Shown here one piece after another: positions 16,753-29,438 of a stretch of DNA of 38,107 nt. The translations under genes were made by a program, and so were the position numbers. Origin of the DNA: Clostridia bacterium (GTDB lineage Bacteria > Bacillota > Clostridia > UBA1212 > UBA1255); assembly GCA_017560765.1 (NCBI GenBank), contig JAFZEI010000105.1, forward strand, positions 1 through 38,107, in the 5' to 3' direction. The notes beneath the pieces are model-generated. The model worked only from the letters and a program-made list of their open reading frames with translations, was not told the origin of the DNA and searched no databases. Each line of letters starts with the position of its first letter. The first letter of the stretch is position 1.

Positions 16753-17754
16753 ATGAATTCAATGCAAGAATTTTTTAAAAGAATAAGAATAAGACCCTTT
16801 GTATATACGGGAATGTTATTGTTGTCGCTTATATTAAGTGCTATAGAAGCTTACAATCCGATAATCAGAAAGTTCGGTTCGTTTAAGCAGATATTAAATT
16901 ATAATTACATAGAAACTCTTTCGGGATGGACCTCGAAAATCGGCGACTTTTTTAATAATGGCAAAGCTTTTGTTTTCATACTGTTGTGTGTTTTGGGAGT
17001 TTTGGCTTTTTCAGCGCTTGTAGCTGTTTTTCTATCAGGATATGTCAATGTTTTCATTGCTTCTGTCGAAGACAAGGCAAAGAAAAAAGGAGAATTTGTT
17101 GCAGGAATAAAAAGAAATTTTGTTAAAACGTTCCTATACGTATTTACAGCAATTGTTATGACAATACCTTTTGCGTTTATGATTTTGTATTCTGCTATTC
17201 CTACGGTATTCATGATAAAGCTTTTGTTAGATGGAGATACAGGTGTTATTTTTACCATGCTTCTTATGGCGTTGCTTACATTAATTGTAATTTTGTTTGC
17301 TGTGCTGTTTTATGGAATGTACTTCTCTTATGTTTTGCCGTCTATTGCAGGATTAAAGAGAAAAACCGCTCGCGCAGGCATAAAAATGACAAATATGTAT
17401 GCATGGTACTTATTGCCTAAAACAGCATTGTTTTTATTTATTGCTGCATTAATAAGAGTATTATTATTTGTCATTCATTACGGACACAGCTCTCTTGCTT
17501 TGAGCTTGACTTTGTTGGCGATTACAGCGATATTAAGATCGTTTTTATATTATGTATATTTCTATTTTGTTTTTACAACATTTATTGCAATGCGTGACGA
17601 TTTATATCCGGATTATAAAGAAGATGTTCCGGAGCCAAAGAAACATGTTGCACGCGTTCCGCAGCAAAGAATTGTTCAAGAAAAGACAGAATCTTTGAAA
17701 GAAGAAGCAAGTGATACAGCAAACGACGATTATGACGATTCGTTTGAACCGTAA
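16753..17754 (+). CDS. Multi-pass membrane protein of unknown function
   Basis: Integral membrane protein of 333 residues that I do not recognise. Membrane segments are visible at about 16-33, 72-97, 126-148, 162-196 (long enough for one or two), 222-242 and 247-278, separated by short basic loops. A charged, probably disordered cytoplasmic tail of about 50 residues (280-333) is rich in Glu, Lys and Asp. The fold pattern resembles DUF-type six-helix membrane proteins, without catalytic motifs. Start ATG 16753 follows GGGAG. The next gene, 34 bases on, is a SurA/PrsA-like foldase, so a role in envelope protein handling is possible but only inferred. Confidence 0.8.
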   Translation: MNSMQEFFKRIRIRPFVYTGMLLLSLILSAIEAYNPIIRKFGSFKQILNYNYIETLSGWTSKIGDFFNNGKAFVFILLCVLGVLAFSALVAVFLSGYVNVFIASVEDKAKKKGEFVAGIKRNFVKTFLYVFTAIVMTIPFAFMILYSAIPTVFMIKLLLDGDTGVIFTMLLMALLTLIVILFAVLFYGMYFSYVLPSIAGLKRKTARAGIKMTNMYAWYLLPKTALFLFIAALIRVLLFVIHYGHSSLALSLTLLAITAILRSFLYYVYFYFVFTTFIAMRDDLYPDYKEDVPEPKKHVARVPQQRIVQEKTESLKEEASDTANDDYDDSFEP

Positions 17755-17788
17755 TTGATTTTGTACAAAAGAAAAGGAACGGTGTTTT

Positions 17789-18885
17789 ATGTATTCAGAA
17801 AATAAAACTCGCCAGAGCATTATTGTTTTGTGTTGTTGTGTTGTTTGTGTAATTGCAGCTGCTGTTTGTATGGCAGTATCTTTGTCCGGCAAAAAAAACA
17901 GCAATGAAGAAGCTGAGAATGAAAAGATTGTGGCCGGGATAGGTGATTTGAAAATCACAGAGAGTCAATTTGAGTTCTTTGCAAAATTAATTTTAAATCA
18001 AGAAGAAGAAACAGTACGTACATTATATACATCAACAGGAATTTCTGATAAAGATGAGTTAAAAAAGTACACATCTAACTTTGTGCATGAGTATTTAGTG
18101 CGTGTCGCAGAGGCAAAGAGCAAAGGAATAAAGCTTTCATCTGAAGAAATTGCAAATTTAGAAAAGCAGTTTAAAGAGGACTATGAGAATAATAAAGAGA
18201 TAGATTCAAAAATTCTCAGTCCGGAGGAGTTTTACGTTTATTATTATGGTATCAGTGAGAAGTTGTTTAAAGAATTCTGGGAGAACTGGTATATCATAGA
18301 CAAGCATACAAGTTTGTTGGAAAAAGATGCAGATTTAAGCGAGGATGCTCAATTGCTTGCTTTTGAGGAATATTATGATTATCTTTATTCTTATACGATT
18401 TCTGTTATTGAGCTTGAAGCAGGCAACGAGAATTCTAAAGAAGATTTAAAAGAAAAAGCGGAGAATATCGTTGATGCATTGGAACAAGGAGAAGATTTTG
18501 TTAAACTTCTAAAAGAAAATTGCAAAAATGAAACTTTAATTGCATCAAACGGTGTAAAAGAATTTTATCCAACATATAAAACAGAGTCGAGCGAGATATA
18601 TGATTTTGTAAGGACAAGTGAAAAGGGAGAAATAGGAATAGTAGAAACAGATTATGCCATATACGTTTTAAGGCTTGATGATATTAAAGATTACGAGAAG
18701 TTAAAAAATACAGAAACACTTCTGAAATGGACAAGAACTTTTTATGTAAACAAAACAGTTGCCGATATGGTTTCTTCTGACAAATATAAGTATAAAGTTG
18801 AAAAGACTGTATATGATGCTATTGATTTAAGCTCTGCGCTACAAGAAGCGTATGCGTATTGGGAGACAATATGGGAGGGAAGTAA

Positions 18886-18889
<4 letters not shown>
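17789..18889 (+). CDS. Membrane-anchored SurA/PrsA-like foldase
   Basis: Extracellular protein-folding helper of 366 residues. An N-terminal membrane segment (about 12-33) with no lipobox suggests an uncleaved anchor rather than a lipoprotein. The region after it ([17 protein letters not shown]) is typical of the SurA_N-like domain. The C-terminal half has a degenerate parvulin-like PpiC pattern ([23 protein letters not shown]). True PrsA proteins have more complete PPIase residues, so enzymatic activity is uncertain. The protein is rich in Lys and Glu. It ends in a GTGA overlap with queA, meaning the two are translationally coupled although their functions are unrelated. Confidence 0.75.
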
Positions 18890-21571
<2,682 letters not shown>

Positions 21572-21594
21572 TTTATAAAAAGATACATTATGCT

Positions 21595-21628
21595 GTCCGC
21601 CGTACCCGAAAAACGGGTATTGGCGGAC
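21595..21628 (+). terminator. Strong hairpin, probable terminator or attenuator
   Basis: A two-part stem is seen: GTCCGCC (21595-21601) pairs with GGCGGAC (21622-21628), and TACCCG (21603-21608) pairs with CGGGTA (21614-21619), with an AAAAA loop and a one-to-two base bulge. It is GC-rich in an AT-rich setting, between yajC and typA. The following TCTTTGGGTTTATT is a weak U-run, so termination may be partial; a role as a processing or attenuation hairpin is also possible. Confidence 0.6.
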
Positions 21629-21677
21629 TCTTTGGGTTTATTAAGAAGTTGTAAAAATTGGGAAGAGATGGATTATT

Positions 21678-23507
21678 ATGGCAGAGAATTTCAGAGAGGA
21701 TATCAGAAATATAGCAATTATTGCACACGTTGACCACGGTAAAACTACTTTGGTAGACGGTCTTTTAAGACAGAGTGGTACTTTTAGGGACAATGAAGCA
21801 GTTCAGGAAAGAGTTATGGACTCCAATGACTTAGAAAGAGAGCGTGGTATTACGATTTTGTCGAAGAATACAGCTCTTAACTATAATGGCTATACTATTA
21901 ATGTGGTGGACACACCGGGACATGCAGATTTCGGTGGAGAAGTAGAGCGTGTTTTGGGAATGGTTGATGGTGTTCTTCTTTTGGTTGATGCTTTTGAAGG
22001 AGCGATGCCCCAGACGAGATTTGTGCTTTCAAAGGCACTTTCTATGAATTTAAAGCCTGTTGTAGTAATTAACAAAATCGATAGAGACGGAGCGAGACCT
22101 TTAGAAGTTTTAGATGAAGTGTTGGAACTGTTTATGGATTTGGGTGCAGATGACAGTCAATTAAACTTCCCTGTTGTGTATGCTTCATCTCGCGACGGAT
22201 ATGCTTCTTTGGAGCCTGACGGAGGAGATAAAAAGAATCTTCAACCGCTTTTTGAAACAATTATAAAAGAAATCCCTGCGCCGAAAGCAGATGTAGATGC
22301 GCCTTTCCGTACATTGGTATCAAACGTGACAACTGATGAATATGTAGGACGTATAGCTGTCGCTCGCGTTGACAGAGGAAAGGTTACAATAGGACAGCCG
22401 GTGGTTGTGTGCAACAGTAAAGATGGCAGCAAAAAAAGTGCCAGAATTACGTATTTGTATAAATTTAAAGGACTTAAAAGAGTTGAAACTCAAGAAGCAT
22501 TAGGCGGGGATATTATTGTGCTTGCAGGCATTCCCGAGATAAATATAGGTGATACTATTTGCAGTCACGATGCTGTTGAACCGATTCCTTTTGTAAACAT
22601 TGATGAACCTACAATTTCTATGAATTTCTCTGTTAACAACAGTCCTTTTGCAGGACAAGAAGGAACTTTTGTTACTTCAAGACATATCCGCGAAAGACTT
22701 ATGAAGGAACTGGAAACTAATGTAAGCATGAGAATAGAAGATACGGATTCGCCTGATACGCTTAAGGTTTCGGGACGAGGAGAGCTTCATTTGTCGATTT
22801 TGATTGAGACGATGAGAAGACAAGGATATGAATTCCAGGTTTCACGTCCGAGAGTAATTTATAAAGAGGTGGACGGCGTTCTTCATGAGCCAATGGAGAG
22901 GCTGACGATTGATACTCCGGAGGAGTCTGTTGGTGTTGTTATAGAAAAAATCGGCAGAAGAAAAGGCGAAATGGTAAATATGCATCCTGCCTTGGAAAAT
23001 TATGTCAGATTAGACTTTAAGATTCCGTCTCGCGGACTTATAGGCTATAGGTCAGAATTTTTGACGGATACAAGAGGAAATGGTATAATGAACCATATAT
23101 TTGACGGGTTCGAGCCTTATAAAGGAGATATAGATGCAAGACAACATGGCTCTTTAATAGCATGGGAACAAGGTGAAACGGTAACATACGGCCTGTTTAA
23201 TGCACAAGAAAGAGGAAAGTTGTTTATAGGACCCGGAGAAAAGGTTTATGAAGGAATGATTGTGGGCGAATGTGCACGAAATGAAGACTTGGTAATAAAC
23301 GTTTGTAAGCGTAAACACATTACAAATATTCGTGCGTCGGGATCGGATGAGGCTTTAAAATTAACACCTCCCGTTCTTTTGAGTCTTGAGCAAGCACTTG
23401 AGTTTATTTCTGACGATGAGCTTGTAGAGATAACGCCTAAGACGATACGTTTAAGAAAGAAAATTCTTAATACAGAGCAAAGAGCAAAGGTAAGAGCAAA
23501 GGGGTGA
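21678..23507 (+). CDS. typA: Ribosome-associated GTPase TypA/BipA
   Basis: Translational GTPase related to EF-G that helps ribosome assembly and growth under stress. G1 is [10 protein letters not shown], the switch region [11 protein letters not shown]3 [12 protein letters not shown] and G4 NKIDR. EF-G-like domains II, III and V follow, and then the BipA-specific C-terminal domain ([20 protein letters not shown] and on). Length is 609 residues, as expected for TypA. ATG 21678 has GGGAAGAG upstream. It is preceded by the hairpin at 21595-21628 and followed after 4 bases by mltG. Confidence 0.97.
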   Translation: MAENFREDIRNIAIIAHVDHGKTTLVDGLLRQSGTFRDNEAVQERVMDSNDLERERGITILSKNTALNYNGYTINVVDTPGHADFGGEVERVLGMVDGVLLLVDAFEGAMPQTRFVLSKALSMNLKPVVVINKIDRDGARPLEVLDEVLELFMDLGADDSQLNFPVVYASSRDGYASLEPDGGDKKNLQPLFETIIKEIPAPKADVDAPFRTLVSNVTTDEYVGRIAVARVDRGKVTIGQPVVVCNSKDGSKKSARITYLYKFKGLKRVETQEALGGDIIVLAGIPEINIGDTICSHDAVEPIPFVNIDEPTISMNFSVNNSPFAGQEGTFVTSRHIRERLMKELETNVSMRIEDTDSPDTLKVSGRGELHLSILIETMRRQGYEFQVSRPRVIYKEVDGVLHEPMERLTIDTPEESVGVVIEKIGRRKGEMVNMHPALENYVRLDFKIPSRGLIGYRSEFLTDTRGNGIMNHIFDGFEPYKGDIDARQHGSLIAWEQGETVTYGLFNAQERGKLFIGPGEKVYEGMIVGECARNEDLVINVCKRKHITNIRASGSDEALKLTPPVLLSLEQALEFISDDELVEITPKTIRLRKKILNTEQRAKVRAKG

Positions 23508-23511
23508 TTCC

Positions 23512-24792
23512 TTGAGCGGTGGCATAAGAAAACCCGGAGGAGCGCGTAAACCGAATAACACTTCACAAGAGCAGAGACAGAGGACTTCTCCTGTGTCTGC
23601 TTCAAGACGCCCTGCCGGTGGCAATTCTCGCGGTGTGAGAAGACCTTCTTCTATGGTCAATACAGTAGAGAAACCTGTTAAAAAAACAAGTGAAAAAGCC
23701 AAGAAAATGAAAAATAAGAGATATAAAGTACCCTTGATGATTCTTTTTGTATTCATTTTGATAGGCGTAGTAATTCTCAGTTCTTTTTTATCTTATACGT
23801 ATCTTGTTGATAAATATGAAAATCCCGTTACGATAGAGTCTATTTATCTTGACGAGGCAACTTCTGTGAAATTTAGAATTGACAAGGGTATGACAACAAA
23901 AGAAATTGCGGATAATCTGTTTGACATGGGACTTATAGATAATAAGACAATGTACAGATTTTTATCTAAGTTTAACGGGTTTGACGGACAGTACAAGGTG
24001 GGAACGTATACACTTTGCGATGGATTGACGTATGACGAAGTAATGACATTGCTTGCAGGGGAGCCGGAAACTGTTAAAGTTACTTTCCCTGAAGGCTTTA
24101 CAACAGAACAGATTGCTGCCAGATTGGAAGCCAATAACGTTGTAACTGCGGAGGAATTCTTAAAAGCAGTAGAGACTGTGAACGTTTCGTCGTATGCTTT
24201 CCTGAATAATATAAGCGGAAAAACTCGCGACCACAGATTGGACGGGTATCTTTTCCCTGATACGTATGAGTTTGACGTTAAGGCAAATGTAGAAGACGTT
24301 ATTTATAAAATGCTTAACAGGTTTAATGAGCTTTATTTACCTGCATATTACGACAAAGCTACAGAGGCAGGACTTACGGTGGATGATGTGATTGTTTTGG
24401 CTTCTATTGTTGAGCGTGAAGCCAAACTTAAATCGGAAAAAGCCAGAATTGCAGGTGTTTTCATTAATCGTCTCAATAGCAAAGATGAGAATCTTAATAA
24501 GCTTCAATCGTGTGCTACAATAAGATATGTTTATAAAAAGTTGTACAATGAAGACATAATAAACATAACAGAAGAACATGAGAAAGAAGATGATCCGTAC
24601 AATACGTATATGTATCGCGGATTGACGCCGGGAGCAATTTGCAACCCGGGAATCGAGTCTATAAAATCAGTGCTTAATTACGAGCATTGCGATTATTATT
24701 TCTTTGTGCTAAATGCAAAGGATGGCGTAGGCTCACATATTTTCTCTAAAACTTATCAGGAACATCTGCAAGCAAAGAAACAATATGGATGA
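23512..24792 (+). CDS. mltG: Endolytic murein transglycosylase MltG (YceG family)
   Basis: Membrane-bound enzyme that cuts nascent peptidoglycan strands and sets glycan length. It has a long basic, disordered N-terminus (1-75, rich in Arg, Pro, Gly), one membrane segment (about 76-100), a LysM-like region and the YceG catalytic domain. The catalytic Glu lies in ASIVEREAK, and MYRGLTPGAICNPGIESI matches the second conserved motif. Length is 426 residues. The start is TTG 23512 after GGGGTGAT; no ATG is well placed. Its end overlaps the next gene by 8 bases. The order mltG-methyltransferase-U32 matches Bacillus yrrL-yrrM-yrrO. Confidence 0.94.
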   Translation: MSGGIRKPGGARKPNNTSQEQRQRTSPVSASRRPAGGNSRGVRRPSSMVNTVEKPVKKTSEKAKKMKNKRYKVPLMILFVFILIGVVILSSFLSYTYLVDKYENPVTIESIYLDEATSVKFRIDKGMTTKEIADNLFDMGLIDNKTMYRFLSKFNGFDGQYKVGTYTLCDGLTYDEVMTLLAGEPETVKVTFPEGFTTEQIAARLEANNVVTAEEFLKAVETVNVSSYAFLNNISGKTRDHRLDGYLFPDTYEFDVKANVEDVIYKMLNRFNELYLPAYYDKATEAGLTVDDVIVLASIVEREAKLKSEKARIAGVFINRLNSKDENLNKLQSCATIRYVYKKLYNEDIINITEEHEKEDDPYNTYMYRGLTPGAICNPGIESIKSVLNYEHCDYYFFVLNAKDGVGSHIFSKTYQEHLQAKKQYG

Positions 24793-25420
24793 TAAAATAA
24801 GAACCTTTATAGAAAATCTGCTTCCGGCAGAAAATGAAATCGAACAGGAATTAAGAAATTATGCAAAAGAGTATCATGTGCCTATTTTGAGGCGTGATGC
24901 TGCTGCTTTTTTGCGTACAATAGTAAGCATAAAAAAACCTATGCGTATACTTGAGGTTGGTACGGCAATAGGGTATTCAGCCTTGATAATGAGCCATGCA
25001 GCTCCGCTTAGTCATATAGATACTGTGGAGATTGATATGGATTCGGTAGTGTTGGCAAGGCAAAATATTAAAAAAGCAGGTAAGGAGAACCAAATCAGAG
25101 TAATTGCAGGGGATGGCAACGAAGTTCTGGCGGCTTTGACAAAGCCTTACGATATGATTTTTATGGATGCTGCGAAGGGACAATACGTTTATCTTTATGA
25201 TGATGTATTGCGACTTTTGAAGGAAGGCGGATTGTTGCTGTGTGATAATTGTATATTTTACGGTAAGGTTTTGGACAAACCGGAAGAGACAAATCATAAG
25301 CATCGCACAATTGTTACCAATATGAGAGCCTTTTTGGAAAGAATGATGGCAGACAGGCGTTTGGAGGCATCCCTGCTTGACGTAGGCGACGGAATGGCGG
25401 TTGCCTGCAAGAAGTTTTAA
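24785..25420 (+). CDS. trmR: SAM-dependent O-methyltransferase, TrmR-like (YrrM)
   Basis: Class I methyltransferase of 211 residues, Methyltransf_3 (catechol O-methyltransferase-like) family. SAM-binding motif I is ILEVGTAIGYSA, then VEIDMDSVVLARQNI, and the metal/catalytic region DMIFMDAAKG and CDNCIFYGKV. In Bacillus subtilis the homologue in the same gene order (YrrM, renamed TrmR) methylates 5-hydroxyuridine-34 of tRNA to 5-methoxyuridine. The following U32 gene makes the hydroxyuridine substrate, so I infer the same role. The symbol rests on synteny and could be wrong for a general catechol-type enzyme. ATG 24785 overlaps mltG by 8 bases and has no strong site of its own. Confidence 0.78.
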   Translation: MDDKIRTFIENLLPAENEIEQELRNYAKEYHVPILRRDAAAFLRTIVSIKKPMRILEVGTAIGYSALIMSHAAPLSHIDTVEIDMDSVVLARQNIKKAGKENQIRVIAGDGNEVLAALTKPYDMIFMDAAKGQYVYLYDDVLRLLKEGGLLLCDNCIFYGKVLDKPEETNHKHRTIVTNMRAFLERMMADRRLEASLLDVGDGMAVACKKF

Positions 25421-25449
25421 GATACGTATTTTTGAACAGGAGAGAAGAA

Positions 25450-26706
25450 ATGATTGAACTTTTAGCACCCGGTGGCAATAAAGTAAAAATGAAAACAGCT
25501 TTTGATTACGGAGCAGATGCTGTGTATATAGGCGGCGATGTTTTCGGTTTAAGAGCAAATGCCGATAATTTTACTTTGGATGAGATTGCAGAAAGTGTAG
25601 ATTATGCTGACAGTATACACAAAAAAATATACGTCACAATGAATATTATTGCCAGAAACCGAGATTTGCCTGATATGGCAAAATATGCAAGAGAGTTATC
25701 ACAGGCAGGCGTTCATGGAGTAATTATTTCAGACCCGGGAGCCTTTTTGACAGTAAAAGAAGCTGCACCGGAGCTGCCTATTCATGTAAGCACACAAGCA
25801 AACAACTTAAATTGGCGCACATGTGAGTTTTGGCAAAAAATGGGAGCTGTGCGCGTAAATCTTGCAAGAGAACTTACATTGGCAGAGATTGTAGAAATAC
25901 GAAAAAATCTGGATGAAAGAAATTGTCAGCTTGAATTAGAAGCCTTCGTTCACGGCGCTATGTGCATGTCTTTCTCAGGAAGATGCATGCTCAGTGATTA
26001 TTTCGTCAATCGCTCATCTAACAGAGGTGATTGCGCTCAACCCTGCAGGTGGAATTACAAAATAATCGAAACCACAAGACCGGAAGAAATTCTCGATATA
26101 GAAGAAAATGACAGAGGTACATTCTTGTTTAATTCAAAGGACCTTTGTATGCTTAAACAGCTAAAAGAATTTAAGGATGCCGGTGTTTCATCTTTTAAAA
26201 TAGAAGGTCGTATGAAGAGCGAATTTTATGTTGCGGTAACTGTAAGAGCTTACCGCACCGCAATAGATTTAATAGAAAAAGGAGAAGAAATAAACGAAGA
26301 AACTCTCCAAAAGCTTCTTGCTGAAGTATGCAGTGTAAGTCACAGAGACTATTGCACAGGTTTTTATTTGGGAGAAAGAGGAAGTCAAATTTACGAAACA
26401 TCTTCATATAAAAGGGAAACAGACTTTATAGGAACAGTAGATTCTTGCGAAGCTGCCAAAGAAGAAGCAAAAGACGGTAATTATACACTGGTAATGACAC
26501 AAAGAGGAACTTTTTCAACAGGAGAAGAATTGGAGTTTGTACCGGCAGAAGGAGCAGTTATAAAATACACTGTAGAAGAAATGAAAAATTCCGAAGGAGA
26601 AATAATCGAAAGAGCGCCTCATGCAATGATGAAAGTAATAATGCAAGTGCCGTTTAACGTAGCAAAAGGCACTGTAATAAGGCGCAGAAAACCGGAGGTA
26701 AAGTGA
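25450..26706 (+). CDS. U32 peptidase-family protein, tRNA hydroxylation protein TrhP-like
   Basis: Protein of 418 residues in the U32 family. The signature EAFVHGAMCMSFSGRCMLS is intact, with further conserved cysteines in DCAQPCRW, which in this family are linked to an Fe-S cluster. Although called peptidases, related proteins (YrrN/YrrO, renamed TrhP, in Bacillus; YegQ in E. coli) are required for 5-hydroxylation of uridine-34 in tRNA using prephenate. Position after the trmR-like gene supports that role. Only one U32 gene is seen, whereas Bacillus has two. Start ATG 25450 follows AGGAGAG; an upstream TTG at 25432 is less likely. Confidence 0.82.
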   Translation: MIELLAPGGNKVKMKTAFDYGADAVYIGGDVFGLRANADNFTLDEIAESVDYADSIHKKIYVTMNIIARNRDLPDMAKYARELSQAGVHGVIISDPGAFLTVKEAAPELPIHVSTQANNLNWRTCEFWQKMGAVRVNLARELTLAEIVEIRKNLDERNCQLELEAFVHGAMCMSFSGRCMLSDYFVNRSSNRGDCAQPCRWNYKIIETTRPEEILDIEENDRGTFLFNSKDLCMLKQLKEFKDAGVSSFKIEGRMKSEFYVAVTVRAYRTAIDLIEKGEEINEETLQKLLAEVCSVSHRDYCTGFYLGERGSQIYETSSYKRETDFIGTVDSCEAAKEEAKDGNYTLVMTQRGTFSTGEELEFVPAEGAVIKYTVEEMKNSEGEIIERAPHAMMKVIMQVPFNVAKGTVIRRRKPEVK

Positions 26707-27305
26707 TGTTTGAGTATATAAGAGGCATTTTACAATATAAGGGTACAGATTTTTGTGTTGTAGACGTAAACGGAGTGGGCTTTAAAATTTACACCTCTCA
26801 CATAACGGCAGCCGGTATAGGTGATAGCGGTAGTACAGTTACACTTTATACATACATGAATGTTAAAGAAGATGAGATATCATTATTCGGTTTTGCCTCC
26901 AGAGAAGAGCTTTCCGTTTTTAACATGCTGATAAGTGTAAGCGGTGTCGGACCTAAAATGGGTATAGCAGTGCTTGCCGCCATGTCTCCGTCAGAATTCA
27001 GTCTTGCTGTTGCTACGGGAGATTTTAAAGCAATCAGCAAAAGCAAAGGTGTCGGCCCCAAATTGGCTCAAAGAATCGTACTCGAGCTTAAAGACAAAAT
27101 CAGCAAAGATATAAAGTCGCAGGAGCAGGCAAGAGAGGATATTTTGGAACCGGTGCCCACAGGATATATAAGCAATGATGCAGTGTCGGCATTGATGGTT
27201 TTGGGATATAGCTCAAAAGAAGCAGCAAAATTAGTGTCGAAGGTTTATAAAGATGGTATGACATTAGAAGAAACAGTGCGTCAAGCATTAAAACAGGCGT
27301 TTTAA
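26706..27305 (+). CDS. ruvA: Holliday junction DNA-binding protein RuvA
   Basis: Tetrameric protein that binds four-way junctions and recruits RuvB. It has an N-terminal OB-fold (FEYIRGILQYKG), two helix-hairpin-helix motifs (LISVSGVGPKMG and SKSKGVGPKLAQRIVLELK) and a flexible link to the C-terminal RuvB-binding helices (DAVSALMVLGYSSKEA). Length is 199 residues, normal. ATG 26706 is 7 bases after GGAGG and overlaps the previous stop by one base; an adjacent GTG (26703) is too close. RuvB follows 25 bases later. Confidence 0.95.
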   Translation: MFEYIRGILQYKGTDFCVVDVNGVGFKIYTSHITAAGIGDSGSTVTLYTYMNVKEDEISLFGFASREELSVFNMLISVSGVGPKMGIAVLAAMSPSEFSLAVATGDFKAISKSKGVGPKLAQRIVLELKDKISKDIKSQEQAREDILEPVPTGYISNDAVSALMVLGYSSKEAAKLVSKVYKDGMTLEETVRQALKQAF

Positions 27306-27330
27306 TCAGTGCGTTATTTAAGGTGATATT

Positions 27331-28404
27331 ATGGATTATGAGGATAACCGTTTGGTAACAGGAGCCGTGTCTCTTGAAGATACAGAAGAGCTCAGCTTAA
27401 GACCGAAAAGATTCGAAGAATATATAGGACAGGAAAAAGTACGCAGTAATTTATCTGTTTTTATTGAGGCTGCAAAAGGTCGCGGAGAACCTTTAGACCA
27501 CGTGCTTTTATACGGGCCTCCAGGATTGGGAAAAACAACCTTGGCAGGAATTATCGCTTCGGAAATGGGCGTTAACTTGCGAATTACTACGGGGCCTGCA
27601 ATAGAAAAAGCTGCCGACTTGGCAGGCTTACTTACTAATCTAAATGATAATGATGTCTTATTCATAGACGAAATACACAGACTTAACAGAGCAGTTGAGG
27701 AAATACTTTACCCTGCTATGGAGGACTTTGCTTTTGATATTATTATGGGAAAAGGACCTGCAGCCAGATCTTTAAGGCTTGATTTGCCAAAATTTACATT
27801 AGTAGGCGCGACCACAAGAGCCGGTTTGCTCACAGCACCGTTGAGAGACCGCTTTGGAGTAATCAGCAGATTAGAAATGTACAATCCCGAAGAACTGGGA
27901 AGAATTGTAAAACGCTCTGCAAATATATTACAGGCTGAAATAGACGAAAAAGGTGCCCGCGAAATAGCATTGCGCTCAAGGGGAACACCGAGAATTGCCA
28001 ACAGACTTTTAAAAAGAGTGCGTGATTTCGCGCAAGTTAAAGGAGACGGCAGAATTACAGGAGATATTGCAAAAATTGCACTCGATGCATTGGAAGTTGA
28101 TAAATTAGGTCTTGATAACATAGACAGGACGCTGCTGACAACTATTATTGTAAAATTTGCCGGTGGCCCTGTTGGACTTGATACGCTTGCTGCAGCGACA
28201 GGTGAAGAGCATACTACTATCGAAGATGTATACGAACCTTATCTTATACAGCTTGGTTTTATAAGTAAAACGCCCAGAGGAAGAATTGCGATGCCTTTAG
28301 CTTATAACCATTTGGGACTTTCTCATTTGATTAACAATTGCGGTAACGACAGTAGTGATATAAAATCAGAAGAACGCCCTACGCTTTTTGATAACATAGA
28401 ATAA
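27331..28404 (+). CDS. ruvB: Holliday junction branch-migration helicase RuvB
   Basis: AAA+ motor that drives branch migration with RuvA. It shows the N-terminal [14 protein letters not shown] motif, Walker [12 protein letters not shown], Walker [12 protein letters not shown], the sensor region [11 protein letters not shown] with the arginine-finger area PLRDRFG, and a C-terminal winged helix ending [12 protein letters not shown]. Length is 357 residues (typical 330-350). ATG 27331 follows AAGGTGAT. The gene order here is ruvA-ruvB-ruvC. Confidence 0.97.
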   Translation: MDYEDNRLVTGAVSLEDTEELSLRPKRFEEYIGQEKVRSNLSVFIEAAKGRGEPLDHVLLYGPPGLGKTTLAGIIASEMGVNLRITTGPAIEKAADLAGLLTNLNDNDVLFIDEIHRLNRAVEEILYPAMEDFAFDIIMGKGPAARSLRLDLPKFTLVGATTRAGLLTAPLRDRFGVISRLEMYNPEELGRIVKRSANILQAEIDEKGAREIALRSRGTPRIANRLLKRVRDFAQVKGDGRITGDIAKIALDALEVDKLGLDNIDRTLLTTIIVKFAGGPVGLDTLAAATGEEHTTIEDVYEPYLIQLGFISKTPRGRIAMPLAYNHLGLSHLINNCGNDSSDIKSEERPTLFDNIE

Positions 28405-28419
28405 ATTTGGCGGTGGAAT

Positions 28420-28905
28420 ATGATTATTATGGGTGTGGACCCGGGCTTTGCTATAACGGGTTACAGCGTAGTTGAATACGAAAACAATAAATTAAAGCTT
28501 CTCGATGTAGGCGCGGTAAGCACAAAAGCAGGCGAACTTTTCACATGGCGTCTATTGCAAATAGATGAGAAGCTTAGAGAAATAATGCAAAAATATAGGC
28601 CGGATGCCTTTGCAATAGAAGAACTCTTTTTTAATAACAATGCGAAAACTGCCATTGCCGCAGCACAGGGCAGAGGAGTGGCAATTATGGCGGCAGTAAA
28701 AAGCGGAATACCCGTTTACGAATATACACCTCTTCAAGTGAAACAAGCAGTAGCAGGATATGGCAGAGCAGACAAGAATCAAGTCCAACAAATGGTAAAA
28801 ACCATATTTCATATGGATAAAATTATAAAGCCTGACGATGCTGCCGATGCGGCGGCCATTGCTGTGTGCCATGCGTTTTCTTGCAGATTTGCAGAAAGGA
28901 TTTAA
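28420..28905 (+). CDS. ruvC: Crossover junction endodeoxyribonuclease RuvC
   Basis: Holliday junction resolvase of the RNase H-like fold, 161 residues. Acidic active-site residues are visible in [22 protein letters not shown] and the late [16 protein letters not shown] 28420 has a moderate GGTGG site; an internal ATG at 28429 would lose three residues. Clostridia keep RuvC, whereas Bacilli use RecU. Commonly ruvC comes first, before ruvAB; here it follows ruvB by 15 bases, so all three are probably on one transcript. Confidence 0.95.
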   Translation: MIIMGVDPGFAITGYSVVEYENNKLKLLDVGAVSTKAGELFTWRLLQIDEKLREIMQKYRPDAFAIEELFFNNNAKTAIAAAQGRGVAIMAAVKSGIPVYEYTPLQVKQAVAGYGRADKNQVQQMVKTIFHMDKIIKPDDAADAAAIAVCHAFSCRFAERI

Positions 28906-28907
28906 CT

Positions 28908-29432
28908 ATGTCGGATAATATTTTATTGCATATTTGTTGCGGTCCGTGCAGTCTTTATTGTATAGATGATTTGAAGCAAAATACATCGTTGGAAGTAACA
29001 GGTTATTACGCAAATCCCAACATACATCCTTATGAAGAACTCATGAGAAGAAGAGGTTCTACGATTTCAGCTTGCAAAGCCAAAAATATTCCGCTTATAG
29101 CAGAAGATTTCTATAATATACAACAGTGGAAAGCTTGGGAAAGTTCTCGTGCAGAAAGATGCAGAATGTGCTATACTGTAAGAGCAGAAATGACTGCAAA
29201 AAAAGCAGCGGAACTTGGTTTTGAATATTACACCAGTACCCTTTTTGTAAGTCCTTATCAGCAACATGATTTGATGAAGGAAATATTTGAGGAAACAGGC
29301 AAAAAATACGGGATTAAATTCCTCTACAGGGATTTTAGAAAGGGTTTTCGTGAAGGACAGCAGCAAGCACGAGAACTTGGCATTTATAGACAGAAATATT
29401 GCGGCTGTATTAAATCTTTATATGGAGAATGA
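28908..29432 (+). CDS. queH: Epoxyqueuosine reductase QueH
   Basis: Reduces epoxyqueuosine to queuosine in tRNA, the last step of the pathway. It belongs to the QueH (DUF208) family, which replaces QueG in many anaerobes. 174 residues, with conserved cysteines in LHICCGPCS (C10, C11, C14), a mid-protein RCRMCY and the terminal KYCGC motif. These bind an Fe-S cluster and a second metal in characterised QueH. The start is ATG 28908 after AGAAAGGA; the frame stays open 14 codons upstream inside ruvC. With queA and tgt in the window, the steps from tRNA insertion onward are present; genes for preQ1 synthesis are not. Confidence 0.92.
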   Translation: MSDNILLHICCGPCSLYCIDDLKQNTSLEVTGYYANPNIHPYEELMRRRGSTISACKAKNIPLIAEDFYNIQQWKAWESSRAERCRMCYTVRAEMTAKKAAELGFEYYTSTLFVSPYQQHDLMKEIFEETGKKYGIKFLYRDFRKGFREGQQQARELGIYRQKYCGCIKSLYGE

Positions 29433-29438
29433 TGTGCA

